Positions 30,771-40,310 of a DNA stretch of 64,000 nucleotides are shown here, piece by piece. The DNA comes from Chloroflexota bacterium. Lineage in GTDB: Bacteria > Chloroflexota > Anaerolineae > Anaerolineales > Villigracilaceae. Below the pieces are notes generated by a model, which ran no database searches, was not told the DNA's origin, and saw only the letters and a program-made list of their open reading frames with translations. Each line of letters opens with the position of its first letter. The stretch's first letter is position 1. The translations under genes and the position numbers were made by a program. The stretch covers positions 1-64,000 of the forward strand of contig JACRBJ010000081.1 in NCBI GenBank assembly GCA_016234555.1. Direction: 5' to 3'.

Positions 30771-33700
30771 ATGGGGGTAAAACTGGATCAGTTAAAAAAG
30801 AAGTTAAAAGATAGTCTTGCTGACGCTTCAAATCCAATAACTAACTTTTCAAAAGGTCTTTATTCTTCAGTTTCAGAAACAATGAAGCCCCTATCACAGG
30901 GTCTGGTTTCCCTTGATCCGTATTCAAGAAACATGAGAGCGCAGGCAGACGCTCAACTTTTAAAAGCCAGACAGATAACAACAGCGGGAATCGCTAAAAA
31001 TCCTACACCAGGACTTATTAGACTAGCAACTCAACAAAACACCAAGCCGACAGCACAGGGCCAATACGCTCAAACACTTCCAACAAATAGACAGGTAATA
31101 GGTTCAGGAGTGAAGACAGCGGGTCTTGCATTATCTGGGGGACTAGGAGCAGGTGGACTAGCAACAACAGCAGCATTTACAGCTCCATTTGCAGCAGTGG
31201 AAGCAAAAAAGACAGGACAACCATTTACAAGGGTACTTGGTAAACAATTCGGGGATGTCTTGCCTTACGCAGGCATAGCAAGCAAGTTAAGTAGCCCAAT
31301 TATAAGTAAGTTGGCTCCGACCTCAGTTATCGGGTCAAGGATCGGTCAGGGAGGACTTAATGCACTTGAGAGTATCGGTCTTGATGTAGCCACAGGAAAC
31401 AAGGTCAGTGCAGGTAATACAGCTCTGTCTTTCCTTACAGGTGTAGCAGGAAAACCGTTTCAAGGAAACACCAATGCTAAAGGATTTACATTAGGGAAAA
31501 CAGGAATAGAAGAACTGGCAGCTATAGAAGATAGATTCCTAAATCCTCAAAAGTTTGCAACAGATAAAGACAAACTACGGATAATGAAAAGCATGGGATT
31601 ATCCAAGTTAGATGATAACGAATATCACAAAATGATTAAGGAGTATGCAGCAACAGAGATAGATAGACTGGCCGCTAAATATTTACCTAACGAAGTATTA
31701 AACACAGTCAGTGGTTATCCTAAAAAAGTAATTAAAGCATTAGTTGACTTAAGTAGTCAAAATAAATTAGGTAATTTCAAAGTTGGCCTAGCTGGTGATA
31801 ATCAAGTTAAAGGTGGAGAACTCCCTAGCAGTCCCAAGGGAAATTACAAAGAGAAGGTTGCGGTTCCCGACTTGTCAAGTAATGCACAATTGAAAATGCA
31901 ATCAAACAGTGAAATATCCACTCCCACCAAGGCCAATCAGGCAGTTTCATTAGAACCGAGTATAGAAAAGGGACAACTGAATATCAATAGGCTAAATGTA
32001 AAAGGAGCAGGTAAGAAAGTCTTACAAGCTCAAGAAGCACAAGTACAGCCTACAGTTATAGGCAATAAAGAAGTTGTTGCTATGGCAAGAACTGCTAAAG
32101 GAACTTCAGCAATGACGGATGAGCAGATGAAAAGGCTCATGGCGCAACAACTCAAGAATAGACAAGCCGTAGTTGACCTTACCAGACAATACAACGAAGC
32201 AAAAAAGAGTGGAGCAAGTGATATTGAGTTAGGCAGAATAATGCTTGACATGGCAAACCAATCAAGGACAGCCAGACAAGGAGGAACTTTTGCTGGCCGA
32301 CTTCTTCAAGCACAGAATATAGTAGCTGATCAAAGCGCATCACCGATGCAAAAGATTTTAGCCTTACTCGATAATGCGGGAGTCGGGGAAGAAAAGTATT
32401 TGAAAGATGCAGTCAAAGTAAACTGGGATAATCCCGCCGAAGTAGTCTCATTTTACAGAAAATATGTACCTCCAAAGTTCGGCGAAGTCCTAGATGAGAT
32501 CAGATACTCAAATATGCTTTCATCTCCCCTAACCCACATAACTAACGTAGTTTCAAATGCTGTACAAACTGGAATAGTCACTCCAATAGAAAAAACTATT
32601 ACAGGTGTATTGGATATGGGTAAATCTCTTCTTACTGGAAGTGAAAGAAAATACTACGCAACCGCTGGAATTGACTATGCGGGTGGGTATGTAAGGGCTT
32701 TACCAGAAGCCATCAAAAAAGCATGGGGAGTATTATCAGGAGACGTAGTCAGTGTTAGACCAGATTACGAAAATATACCAACAGGTTCCACTGGCATTAT
32801 GAAGGCCTACACGTTACCACTAAGAGCCTTAGAAAGCATGGATCAGTTCTTCAAGACATTGGTGGAAGGTGGAGTAACAAACGAGCTTCAGAAAGGGCCA
32901 CAGAAGCTCTCAGGCATAAAGGTAGCAGACATGGCAAAGAAAGAAGCCGACTACAGATTATTCAGACAGGCGTTTGATCCTAACGGTGAACTGGGTCAAG
33001 GTGGAGTTTTAAAGATGTTTGATAAATGGAATAGCGCAATAGCAAATGTAAGAAGACTACCAGGGGGAAAGTGGATACTTCCGTTCCTACAAACTCCAAC
33101 AAATATTTTAAAACAGGGTGTTGAATATTCACCTCTTGGTTTTAGTACAGCGATTGGAGCAAAGAACCCTACAGAACAAATCAGTAAAGCTCTAATTGGT
33201 ACAGGTGTATTCATGGGAGCATATCAATTAGCACAAGGTGGACTTACGAGTTGGGAAGCACCAACCTCAGAAAAAGAAAGGGAACTTTACTACGCAGCAG
33301 GTATGCAACCTTACTCAGTCAAGATGGGTGATAAATGGGTGTCATTCTCAAAACTTGGCCCATTATCCTATCCTTTAGCAATGGCAGCAGCTTTAGCATC
33401 GGCTGAAAAGAATAATCCAGATAAATCAAAAATTGAGAATGTTGGGAAAAGTGTAAGTGGCATGTTGGGTTTCTTTGGAGACCAGTCTTATGTCAGATCT
33501 ATAGGTGATTTAGTTGACGCTATTCAAGGGGGAGTGAGTATTGGAGCATCAGCACTTCAAGCCGAGGGAGCTAACCTCGCAGGACAGATGATTCCTTATA
33601 AATCATTCTTAACTTGGCTTGGAAGAATGATTGACCCAACATACAGAAAAGCTAGCACTTTCGGGGAAAGACTGTCAAAAGACTTACCAATTATAGGAAG

Positions 33701-34322
33701 CAAACTAGAACCTTATACAGATATAAACGGAAACCCATCACTTAGAGACTTTCCTATTTTAAATTCAGTATCGCCATATAAGGTGACACAGGAGAAACAG
33801 CCAGCAGCGGGATTATTAGAAGAATACCAAACTAAAAAGATTGAAAAAGCTGTAGGGAAAAGAGCAGATGAGGAATTTTTAGCAGGTGACAAAGAGAAAC
33901 AAGTATCAGGTAATGTCTATAGATATATTGATGATAACGGAGCAGTCAAACAAATCGATCTATCTTTCCCAATGCCTGAATACAAACCTACAGGGAACAA
34001 AACAATTGATAAGGAACTTCTGTCTGACTACAAGGGAGCAATTACAAAACAGAAGAATGAAATAATGAAAGCTTTAGAAGTTGGCGCAATAACCGAAGAA
34101 GAAGCAGTCAAATATCTTGATAAGTTGAACTCCTCTTCTGAAAAAGGAAAGAAGGTGTCACTAGGGAAGTCTGTCAAAATGCAGGGCATCAAAATATCAG
34201 CACCTGCAAAAATGCCAACAGTCAAATTTTCTAAATCTAGTACGTCAAAACTAAAACTTGCATCAACTCAAAGGAAGACGCCTAAACTAAAATTAAAACA
34301 GTTGAAGAAAGTAAAGATTTAA
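30771..34322 (+). CDS. Large internal virion protein (candidate ejection protein)
   Basis: 1183 residues, the longest phage gene. It has a Lys-rich N-terminus, Gly/Ala hydrophobic segments near 110-170 that could enter membrane (SGGLGAGGLATTAAFTAPFA), a long helical middle, another hydrophobic zone around 800-880, and a basic C-terminal tail (PKLKLKQLKKVKI). Large podovirus ejection proteins have comparable size and membrane-active stretches. No transglycosylase motif was identified. It follows the 29598 gene by nine bases. Confidence 0.55.
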   Translation: MGVKLDQLKKKLKDSLADASNPITNFSKGLYSSVSETMKPLSQGLVSLDPYSRNMRAQADAQLLKARQITTAGIAKNPTPGLIRLATQQNTKPTAQGQYAQTLPTNRQVIGSGVKTAGLALSGGLGAGGLATTAAFTAPFAAVEAKKTGQPFTRVLGKQFGDVLPYAGIASKLSSPIISKLAPTSVIGSRIGQGGLNALESIGLDVATGNKVSAGNTALSFLTGVAGKPFQGNTNAKGFTLGKTGIEELAAIEDRFLNPQKFATDKDKLRIMKSMGLSKLDDNEYHKMIKEYAATEIDRLAAKYLPNEVLNTVSGYPKKVIKALVDLSSQNKLGNFKVGLAGDNQVKGGELPSSPKGNYKEKVAVPDLSSNAQLKMQSNSEISTPTKANQAVSLEPSIEKGQLNINRLNVKGAGKKVLQAQEAQVQPTVIGNKEVVAMARTAKGTSAMTDEQMKRLMAQQLKNRQAVVDLTRQYNEAKKSGASDIELGRIMLDMANQSRTARQGGTFAGRLLQAQNIVADQSASPMQKILALLDNAGVGEEKYLKDAVKVNWDNPAEVVSFYRKYVPPKFGEVLDEIRYSNMLSSPLTHITNVVSNAVQTGIVTPIEKTITGVLDMGKSLLTGSERKYYATAGIDYAGGYVRALPEAIKKAWGVLSGDVVSVRPDYENIPTGSTGIMKAYTLPLRALESMDQFFKTLVEGGVTNELQKGPQKLSGIKVADMAKKEADYRLFRQAFDPNGELGQGGVLKMFDKWNSAIANVRRLPGGKWILPFLQTPTNILKQGVEYSPLGFSTAIGAKNPTEQISKALIGTGVFMGAYQLAQGGLTSWEAPTSEKERELYYAAGMQPYSVKMGDKWVSFSKLGPLSYPLAMAAALASAEKNNPDKSKIENVGKSVSGMLGFFGDQSYVRSIGDLVDAIQGGVSIGASALQAEGANLAGQMIPYKSFLTWLGRMIDPTYRKASTFGERLSKDLPIIGSKLEPYTDINGNPSLRDFPILNSVSPYKVTQEKQPAAGLLEEYQTKKIEKAVGKRADEEFLAGDKEKQVSGNVYRYIDDNGAVKQIDLSFPMPEYKPTGNKTIDKELLSDYKGAITKQKNEIMKALEVGAITEEEAVKYLDKLNSSSEKGKKVSLGKSVKMQGIKISAPAKMPTVKFSKSSTSKLKLASTQRKTPKLKLKQLKKVKI

Positions 34323-34349
34323 AGAATCGTATATGTTAAAATAATCAAT

Positions 34350-35045
34350 ATGGGAATGACAATAGATAAGGCTTTACAAAAGATACATCGTGAATATGAA
34401 GGTGACACCGATTACCTTGAATTTGACGATGAAGAAACACAACTCAGACTAGAATATCTAAAAGATAGTATTGACGACTGGATAGATAAATTTCCTGAAT
34501 ATCGTGAAGCACTTTATTCTTTAGTCGATATGGCCGATGGGGACAAAGTAACTACAAGCTCTACAGAATATGACTGCCCAGAAAACTTTATAAGTAACGC
34601 AGGTCAAGTCAAGATTGGGGACTCAATTTACCTAGATTATATAGACCCGTCCCAAATGTCTCAGAAGCTATCTGAAAACTCAACTACGCCCTGGTATACA
34701 ATACTGGGATCACAGGGTGCGTATACTTTAAAGATAAATCCATCTCAAACCGCTGGATTACCAATTAATTACGACTTTCATGGGAATCTAACCATTCCAG
34801 CAACTACAACTGACCTGATACCAATATCAAGACCTCTTTACTCGGTCTATTACACTCTTTGGAAAATATACAAAGAAGACGATCCAGAACAAGAAGCAAA
34901 ATATAGAGGGTTGATGGGTGAACAAGAAAGACTTGAGAGAGTAGCACTTGCCAAAACTCCAGGACAACCCAATAGACTTTACATCTCAGGGGCGGGTTTT
35001 GGTGACAGATCATCAAGCGTTTCTAATATTACAACTGGTAGATAA
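34350..35045 (+). CDS. Head-tail connector / tail tube candidate
   Basis: 231 residues. The acidic helical N-terminus (KALQKIHREYEGDTDYLEFD) and later PISRPLYSVYYTLWKIYKED, with a small globular middle, resemble podovirus adaptor or tail-tube proteins that attach below the portal. Position just before the nozzle-like gene supports this. The fold is not proven by motif. Confidence 0.5.
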   Translation: MGMTIDKALQKIHREYEGDTDYLEFDDEETQLRLEYLKDSIDDWIDKFPEYREALYSLVDMADGDKVTTSSTEYDCPENFISNAGQVKIGDSIYLDYIDPSQMSQKLSENSTTPWYTILGSQGAYTLKINPSQTAGLPINYDFHGNLTIPATTTDLIPISRPLYSVYYTLWKIYKEDDPEQEAKYRGLMGEQERLERVALAKTPGQPNRLYISGAGFGDRSSSVSNITTGR

Positions 35046-35047
35046 AT

Positions 35048-35413
35048 ATGTTTACTCGATTTCAAGATTATTATCGAAAGAATAGGGAGAAGAGAAAAGC
35101 AGAGTCGTTGGTCTACAATAAGTTGCATCAATACCAGAGTCAAAAAAAATATAATAAAACCTACTGGAAAAGGACAAGGCTTTCTATTTTTGATATTTTG
35201 GGTAAAAAGTGCGTCCGATGTGGCTTTGAAGATATGAGAGCCTTACAGATAGATCATGTTAATGGTGGAGGTGCACGAGAGCAAAGAAAATACAAAGGGG
35301 CTTATATATATCATTTACGGAAAGACGTCCGTGTCAATCCTAGTAGTTACCAGATACTATGCGCCAACTGTAACTGGATTAAAAAGTCAGAAAACAACGA
35401 AGTTAAAACTTAA
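35048..35413 (+). CDS. HNH homing-type endonuclease
   Basis: 121 residues. A basic helical N-terminus is followed by CVRCGFED, LQIDHVNGGG and YQILCANCNWIKK, giving the two zinc Cys pairs and the catalytic His of the HNH fold. It starts two bases after the connector gene and ends three bases before the nozzle gene, so it is a free-standing nuclease lodged between two structural genes. Such genes usually promote their own spread, or assist packaging; here the virion position favours a homing origin. Confidence 0.8.
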   Translation: MFTRFQDYYRKNREKRKAESLVYNKLHQYQSQKKYNKTYWKRTRLSIFDILGKKCVRCGFEDMRALQIDHVNGGGAREQRKYKGAYIYHLRKDVRVNPSSYQILCANCNWIKKSENNEVKT

Positions 35414-35416
35414 AAT

Positions 35417-37399
35417 ATGGCACGAAAAGGACAACCGACTTTCAACAACTTAATTGATGACTTTAGCGGTGGATCAATGACGACCCTATCCGATGCACGA
35501 TTAGGTAGAAAAACCAAAAACCACAAATTCGCACAAGAAGCCACTAACCTAATTCAAGTGGAGGATGGAATCTGGGAAGGCCCACGTCCAGGAACAGGAT
35601 ATTACGGAACTGAAGTTCCAGGAACAGGCATTGACCATTCAGCCGAATTTACAAAGGAAGACAAAACACGAGAACTTATTGTCATATCAAATGACGGCAA
35701 AGGTTATAAATCAGCCGATGATGGTAGAAACTGGACTGAAGTAACGGGAGCCACTTGGACACCTGGAAAGCAATTTGTTTCTATTCATTTTAAAAATCAG
35801 TTATGGATTACTAACGGATTTGACCCGTTGGTTTACTATGACGGGACAAACTTTAACGACTTTACTGCTATTGACGATCCAACAGACGCGCCAAATGTAA
35901 CTTTAGGGGCTGGATTATCAGCAGGATCGTATGTTTATTATCTTCGCTACGTTGCAAACAATTCAGTAGGAAATACCAACCCATCCCCTGCCGTCACCAT
36001 TTCAGTTGATAAGCCAATTGAACAATGGGTGCTTGATAGTAATGAATATATTGATATAGATGTAACCGCAGTTACAGGAGCAGAAAGCTATGACTTTTAT
36101 CTTGACCAAATAGAAAGCGGGCCATACGGTCATATAGGAGGCAGTGCTACTTTAGACTTTCGTTACTTTGGTGATCCGCCTAACACATTCCAGCAAGCAC
36201 CAGACGACAATACAACTTCAGCACCTAAAGTCTCATCTATGGAACTTTCAGGAAATAGAATGTGGGCAACCAAAGACAAAGATAATCCTTGGAGAGTCTA
36301 CGGGACAGGAACATCCCAGTACCTAGGCTACTTCTCACCATTTTATGGCGGTTTTGATGCCGATCTCGAAAGAGGAGGGAAATACTATCCAACAGTAGTT
36401 GTTCATTATCGAACAGGAAAAGGCGATCCAATCGCAACCGTCCTATGCTCATCAGCAGACGGAAGCGGTACAATTTTTCAAATTGAACTTACAACAACTA
36501 CCGTAGGCGATGTAAATATAGTTATTCCTATTGCCTATAAATTGGTAGGTTCAACAGGTTCTGATGCAGTAGGTTCTGTTACTAAGTTTGGGGATAACGT
36601 AGCTTTCCTCAACAAAAAAGCTGTAAATTTTTTACGCAATAAAGAGCAGTTATTTAACGTCTTAGCTACTGATGACATGACAGCTCCAATCAGGGATAAG
36701 TTTGAAAGCACCAATAAATTAGCTATAGAAAAGGCTATAGGTTATTGGCGATCTCCTATACTTTATTTTTCTATTGCAGTCGGAGGAGATGAGAACGATA
36801 CAACTTTTGTCTGGGATGATGAAAGAAGAAATTGGACATGGGGCTGGACTATTGGATTCAAACAAATTATGGAATACACAGATACCAATGGTGTGACCAG
36901 ACTATTAGGTATACGTGTGAATGACACTAAACTAATAGAGATTTCAGATAACTATCTTTCAGACTTAGGACAACCAATAGTAGCTCAATATGTTGGCCCA
37001 TTAATTCCAATCGATCCGACAGATCCTAGAGTACTGTCAAAGCGAAACGAAACTATCTTTGAAATAGGAGAACTAAGAGGATCAGTCACTTGTACAGTGC
37101 TTGGAAGAACCAGAAAATCAGAGCTTTCCGAACTAGGATCCAAAGAAGTAGAATCAACTTTTTCAAACTCTGGTATAGGCGATGATTTATTTAGCGATGT
37201 CTTGTTTTCTGATACTGGTGACCTACCGAAGACATTCTCAAGTTCTTCAATCAAGAAGTCAGTAAGAATTACAAAAAAACTCTACGCTATTAAATACAGG
37301 GTAAAGAGTAATGGTGTGAATAACAAATGGAGATTGCTTTCAGTTATGACCGAGGGGAGAAAAGTATTTAAAAAGAGTCCGAGCGAATGGAAAAGGTAA
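35417..37399 (+). CDS. Tail hub/nozzle candidate (P22 gp10-like or T7 nozzle-like)
   Basis: 660 residues, beta-rich. NNLIDDFSGGSMTTLSDARL and a 'RPGTGYYG' segment at the N-terminus, then propeller-like strands, SAGSYVYYLRYVANNSVGNT (fibronectin-like) near 180, and a C-terminal domain with DDERRNWTWGW. Short-tailed phage nozzle and stabilisation proteins begin in the same way and have this length. It follows the HNH gene and precedes leader L4. Confidence 0.6.
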   Translation: MARKGQPTFNNLIDDFSGGSMTTLSDARLGRKTKNHKFAQEATNLIQVEDGIWEGPRPGTGYYGTEVPGTGIDHSAEFTKEDKTRELIVISNDGKGYKSADDGRNWTEVTGATWTPGKQFVSIHFKNQLWITNGFDPLVYYDGTNFNDFTAIDDPTDAPNVTLGAGLSAGSYVYYLRYVANNSVGNTNPSPAVTISVDKPIEQWVLDSNEYIDIDVTAVTGAESYDFYLDQIESGPYGHIGGSATLDFRYFGDPPNTFQQAPDDNTTSAPKVSSMELSGNRMWATKDKDNPWRVYGTGTSQYLGYFSPFYGGFDADLERGGKYYPTVVVHYRTGKGDPIATVLCSSADGSGTIFQIELTTTTVGDVNIVIPIAYKLVGSTGSDAVGSVTKFGDNVAFLNKKAVNFLRNKEQLFNVLATDDMTAPIRDKFESTNKLAIEKAIGYWRSPILYFSIAVGGDENDTTFVWDDERRNWTWGWTIGFKQIMEYTDTNGVTRLLGIRVNDTKLIEISDNYLSDLGQPIVAQYVGPLIPIDPTDPRVLSKRNETIFEIGELRGSVTCTVLGRTRKSELSELGSKEVESTFSNSGIGDDLFSDVLFSDTGDLPKTFSSSSIKKSVRITKKLYAIKYRVKSNGVNNKWRLLSVMTEGRKVFKKSPSEWKR

Positions 37400-37400
37400 A

Positions 37401-37492
37401 GTGACAAACTGGTTTGCATTTGCTATACTTACTTAGTTTTTCCTACCAAGGTAGGACACGAACCAGCACGTATTTTATGTGATGGTTTTTTT
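37401..37492 (+). promoter_or_regulatory. Promoter and tandem-hairpin leader L4
   Basis: GTGACA, 17-base spacer, TATACT (37424-37429). Hairpin 1: TCCTAC-CAAG-GTAGGA (37441-37456). Hairpin 2: CCAGCAC with GTGATGG (37463-37485, one internal mismatch), then T7. Shared constant sequence and compensated stems relate it to L3. The ATG at 37502 follows the T-run by nine bases, and TTTTTTATTTTAAA is common to L2 and L4. Confidence 0.72.
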
Positions 37493-37501
37493 ATTTTAAA
37501 A

Positions 37502-38374
37502 ATGGGAGCAACAAACACATCAACACATTTTTTCTTTGAGGGTAAGCCACGACTTACAGGAAAGGTCGGAGCAGGTGGCGTAGCTTCAACTGGCGCAACC
37601 ACAATTCCTCATACTTTTGTCGGACTTGATGAGGGTGATGCTTATATCGTAACAGTCAACAGAACAGATGCGACAGGAACAACCAAAAACGCAGCAAGTC
37701 AAACAGAGACATTTATAGGTAAAGTATCTTCTACAAACTTCATTAACTGTGTTCGAGAAGTTGAAGGGACAGCCCAAGCATGGGCCGCCGATACTGTACT
37801 TGAAATATTATTTAGTGCTACTGGGTGGAATAAAATGATCGAGGGGATAGAGCTTGAACACAATCAAGACGGAACACATAAATCAGCTTTAGTTACTACT
37901 TTAAAAGCCTCAGGTGCGGTAGTAAATACTGGAACTTCTGATGTGACAATAGTCACACCAAAAGCACTTGCTGATTCTGATTATGCAAAAACGACAGACA
38001 TAGAAGTAACACCGACATCAACAAATACTCTTATAAATAAAAGGGTAACTAAAAGAGTAGTTTCAGCAGCTTCTTACACAATAGACACTGGAACGTCTTT
38101 AAATTGTGACACCACAGATGCTTTCATCGTCACAGCTCAAGCAGGCGCTTTAAAGTTCAACAATCCATCAGGTACTGGGACACAAGCACAACCATTACTT
38201 ATAAGAATCAAAGATGATGGAACAGCCCGTGCCTTAACTTACGATACACAATTTAGAGCAATGGGAACTGCTTTACCTTCAACAACAGTCCCTTCAAAGA
38301 CACTTTATATGTTATTTATTTATAACTCAACAGACACTAAATTGGATTTGGTAACTGCTGGTCAGGAGGCTTAG
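37502..38374 (+). CDS. Tail fibre-type protein
   Basis: 290 residues, Thr/Ala-rich with strand character: THFFFEGKPRLTGKVGAGGV at the N-terminus, a central IEGIELEHNQDGTHKSALVT, and a compact C-terminal beta domain. Layout resembles phage minor tail or fibre proteins. It is the first gene behind leader L4 and one base before the LamG-type gene, suggesting they act together at the tail tip. Confidence 0.55.
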   Translation: MGATNTSTHFFFEGKPRLTGKVGAGGVASTGATTIPHTFVGLDEGDAYIVTVNRTDATGTTKNAASQTETFIGKVSSTNFINCVREVEGTAQAWAADTVLEILFSATGWNKMIEGIELEHNQDGTHKSALVTTLKASGAVVNTGTSDVTIVTPKALADSDYAKTTDIEVTPTSTNTLINKRVTKRVVSAASYTIDTGTSLNCDTTDAFIVTAQAGALKFNNPSGTGTQAQPLLIRIKDDGTARALTYDTQFRAMGTALPSTTVPSKTLYMLFIYNSTDTKLDLVTAGQEA

Positions 38375-38375
38375 C

Positions 38376-39086
38376 ATGGCAAAGGGATTGAGAGGAACAT
38401 CATTATTTGCAGACGCAAACCTTGTTGCTTATTGGGAACTTGAAAGTGGAGCATTAACAACAGATTCAAAGGCTTCTTATACTCTTACGAATTCAAATAG
38501 TGTATCTTCTGGAACGGGGCAATTTGGTGGTGCGGCAGACTATGGTTCTTCTAATACAAACAAAAACTTGGGTGTGACAAGCGATTTAGGAATAACTAAT
38601 GGTACGTTTAGTATTTCATTGTGGGTAAAACTAAATACAGAAGTTGGGGTTGGTGCAGAATATTCATTTGTTTCCTCTGAAGATACAACAAACGATATTT
38701 TAAAACAAATAAATTACTACGAAACGGGGGGGACAAGACGGGTTGCATTCAGGAGGTGGAGACAGGGGATTGCAGCAGATGAAGTAACTTATGATGTTAC
38801 GTTGGGAACTTCCAACTGGAGCCATTTTGTCGTAACATATGATGCAACGAATTTACGGGGATATTATAACGGATCGTTGGTTGCAGGGCCAACAGCCTTC
38901 TCAGGAGACGGATCGGGTGTTGCAACAGCACAGACAAATATTGGCTCATATAGAAATAGCTCCAATTATTCATCTGTTCTCATTGATGATGTTGCATTTT
39001 TTAATGATGCTTTAACAGCGGGAGAAGTGACAACTCTATATAACGCACCGACAAGTGACAGTGGTGGTTTTATGATGTATTACTAA
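38376..39086 (+). CDS. LamG/concanavalin-like receptor-binding protein
   Basis: 236 residues forming a single LamG-like jelly roll: LVAYWELESGALTTDSK, GTFSISLWVKLN, SNWSHFVVTYDATNLRGYYN and VLIDDVAFFNDALTAGEV are characteristic of the fold. Such domains bind glycans, so it probably recognises the host surface, which is likely rich in glycoprotein or S-layer. It lies at the end of the tail block. Confidence 0.75.
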   Translation: MAKGLRGTSLFADANLVAYWELESGALTTDSKASYTLTNSNSVSSGTGQFGGAADYGSSNTNKNLGVTSDLGITNGTFSISLWVKLNTEVGVGAEYSFVSSEDTTNDILKQINYYETGGTRRVAFRRWRQGIAADEVTYDVTLGTSNWSHFVVTYDATNLRGYYNGSLVAGPTAFSGDGSGVATAQTNIGSYRNSSNYSSVLIDDVAFFNDALTAGEVTTLYNAPTSDSGGFMMYY

Positions 39087-39118
39087 TATGAACAACTTAA
39101 AAAAAACTCTAAAAAACT

Positions 39119-39373
39119 ATGGATATTAAAAAATCTATTACAAAAAACGCCCAAGCTCTTATCGCCATTGGCACGCTTATTGGGATGGTTGCTAGTGTAT
39201 TTAATTTTTACATTCTTACTCGCATCTCTCCTATTGAAAAACGGGTGGAGGCCCTAGAAGGATGGAGAACAGAAATTAAACCTGACCTAAAATTAATTCC
39301 TGTAATAGACGAGAAAATAGATACTTTAAAAGAAGACGTAAAGGATATAAAATCAGTACTAAAGGTTAGATAA
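39119..39373 (+). CDS. XhlA/holin-like small membrane protein
   Basis: 84 residues: one N-terminal span (ALIAIGTLIGMVASVFNFYI) and a charged C-terminal coiled coil (KIDTLKEDVKDIKSVLK). The layout fits XhlA-type haemolysin/holin accessories. It ends one base before the endolysin gene, the usual partner. Confidence 0.6.
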   Translation: MDIKKSITKNAQALIAIGTLIGMVASVFNFYILTRISPIEKRVEALEGWRTEIKPDLKLIPVIDEKIDTLKEDVKDIKSVLKVR

Positions 39374-39374
39374 T

Positions 39375-39815
39375 ATGATTACATATAACGACTTTATCTG
39401 GAAATGGAACACAAGATTTTGTGATTATGACGGTCAATTTGGTAATCAGTGCGTAGACCTCATGAGGCAGTACTGTAAAGACGTGTTTGGTGTAGATGGT
39501 TACAAGGCAATTCCTTCAACTGGTTGGGCTAAGAATATCTTTTATAACTTCAAAGACAATCAATACTTTAAAAAGGTTCTGAATGGCCCTAACAATACTC
39601 CAAAAAAAGGAGATATTGTTTTCTGGGATACATATCTGTTTATTACTGGGAGAGAAGGTCATGTTGCTATAGTAGATCAAGCTGATCTCTATTATGTTGT
39701 TGCCTTTGGTCAGAACTATGGAAAAGACAAAAGGTGTTCTTTTGTCAAATACGGTTCTAGTAAATTACTACACGGTTATCGTGGAGTGATTGGTTGGCTC
39801 ACTCCAAAAAAGTGA
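39375..39815 (+). CDS. CHAP-domain endolysin
   Basis: 146 residues, a lone CHAP domain. The catalytic Cys is C26 (FGNQCVDLMRQY) and His H96 (GREGHVAIVDQ), with GDIVFWDT before the His, as in NlpC/P60-CHAP enzymes. It should cleave peptide bonds of the wall. There is no signal peptide, so a holin must release it; several small membrane proteins flank it. Confidence 0.88.
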   Translation: MITYNDFIWKWNTRFCDYDGQFGNQCVDLMRQYCKDVFGVDGYKAIPSTGWAKNIFYNFKDNQYFKKVLNGPNNTPKKGDIVFWDTYLFITGREGHVAIVDQADLYYVVAFGQNYGKDKRCSFVKYGSSKLLHGYRGVIGWLTPKK

Positions 39816-39821
39816 GAAAGC

Positions 39822-40010
39822 ATGAAAAAGAAGTATGCCATTGAAGATGCTGCTGAACGCCTATTAAAAGAACTAAGTAGGGGGGTTTCGGCATTTAGAA
39901 AAATGATATTTGGTAAACCTAAAGACAAAATGGAAAGAAGATACAATTTAATCAATACAGCTATGTGGATGTGCTTTGTTCTTGGATTGCTTTATATAAG
40001 AACGCTTTAA
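39822..40010 (+). CDS. Small membrane protein of the lysis block
   Basis: 62 residues: a basic amphipathic N-terminus and a C-terminal span (LINTAMWMCFVLGLLYIRTL). Start six bases after the endolysin stop. It may be a holin or antiholin component. Confidence 0.55.
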   Translation: MKKKYAIEDAAERLLKELSRGVSAFRKMIFGKPKDKMERRYNLINTAMWMCFVLGLLYIRTL

Positions 40011-40020
40011 GGAGGTGAAT

Positions 40021-40182
40021 ATGATGGTTAACTCAAAATACGTTATTGCTTTAGCAGTACTTTTTATAGGGATATTTTTAATGCCCGTAGTCGGCTATGC
40101 ACTTGGAATAGTCATTATTCCAGCCCTTATTTTTGCAGCAGGATATTTAGTTTATTCGTTACTTAGAACTTACAAGAAATGA
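40021..40182 (+). CDS. Two-span small membrane protein (holin candidate)
   Basis: 53 residues with two spans (VIALAVLFIGIFLMPVVGYA, followed by VIIPALIFAAGYLVYSL) and a short basic tail. AAGGAGGTG just before the ATG is one of the strongest ribosome-binding sites in the phage. Its stop overlaps the next ATG. Two short spans and strong translation fit a class II holin, but several neighbours could fill the role. Confidence 0.55.
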   Translation: MMVNSKYVIALAVLFIGIFLMPVVGYALGIVIIPALIFAAGYLVYSLLRTYKK

Positions 40183-40310
40183 CTGTAGTTATCATCTTGG
40201 CAGTTATTGTTATTGAATATGTGACCAAAAAATCCTTGGTCAATCTCCTTATGCCTCTAATCAATCAGATTATCAGTCTTATCGGTCAACTGCTAAAGGG
40301 GGTGAATTAA
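40179..40310 (+). CDS. Single-span small membrane protein
   Basis: 43 residues (MTVVIILAVIVIEYVTKKSL and onward), coupled by ATGA overlap to the 53-residue gene. Its stop is immediately followed by the ATG at 40311. Unknown role within the lysis block. Confidence 0.5.
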   Translation: MTVVIILAVIVIEYVTKKSLVNLLMPLINQIISLIGQLLKGVN

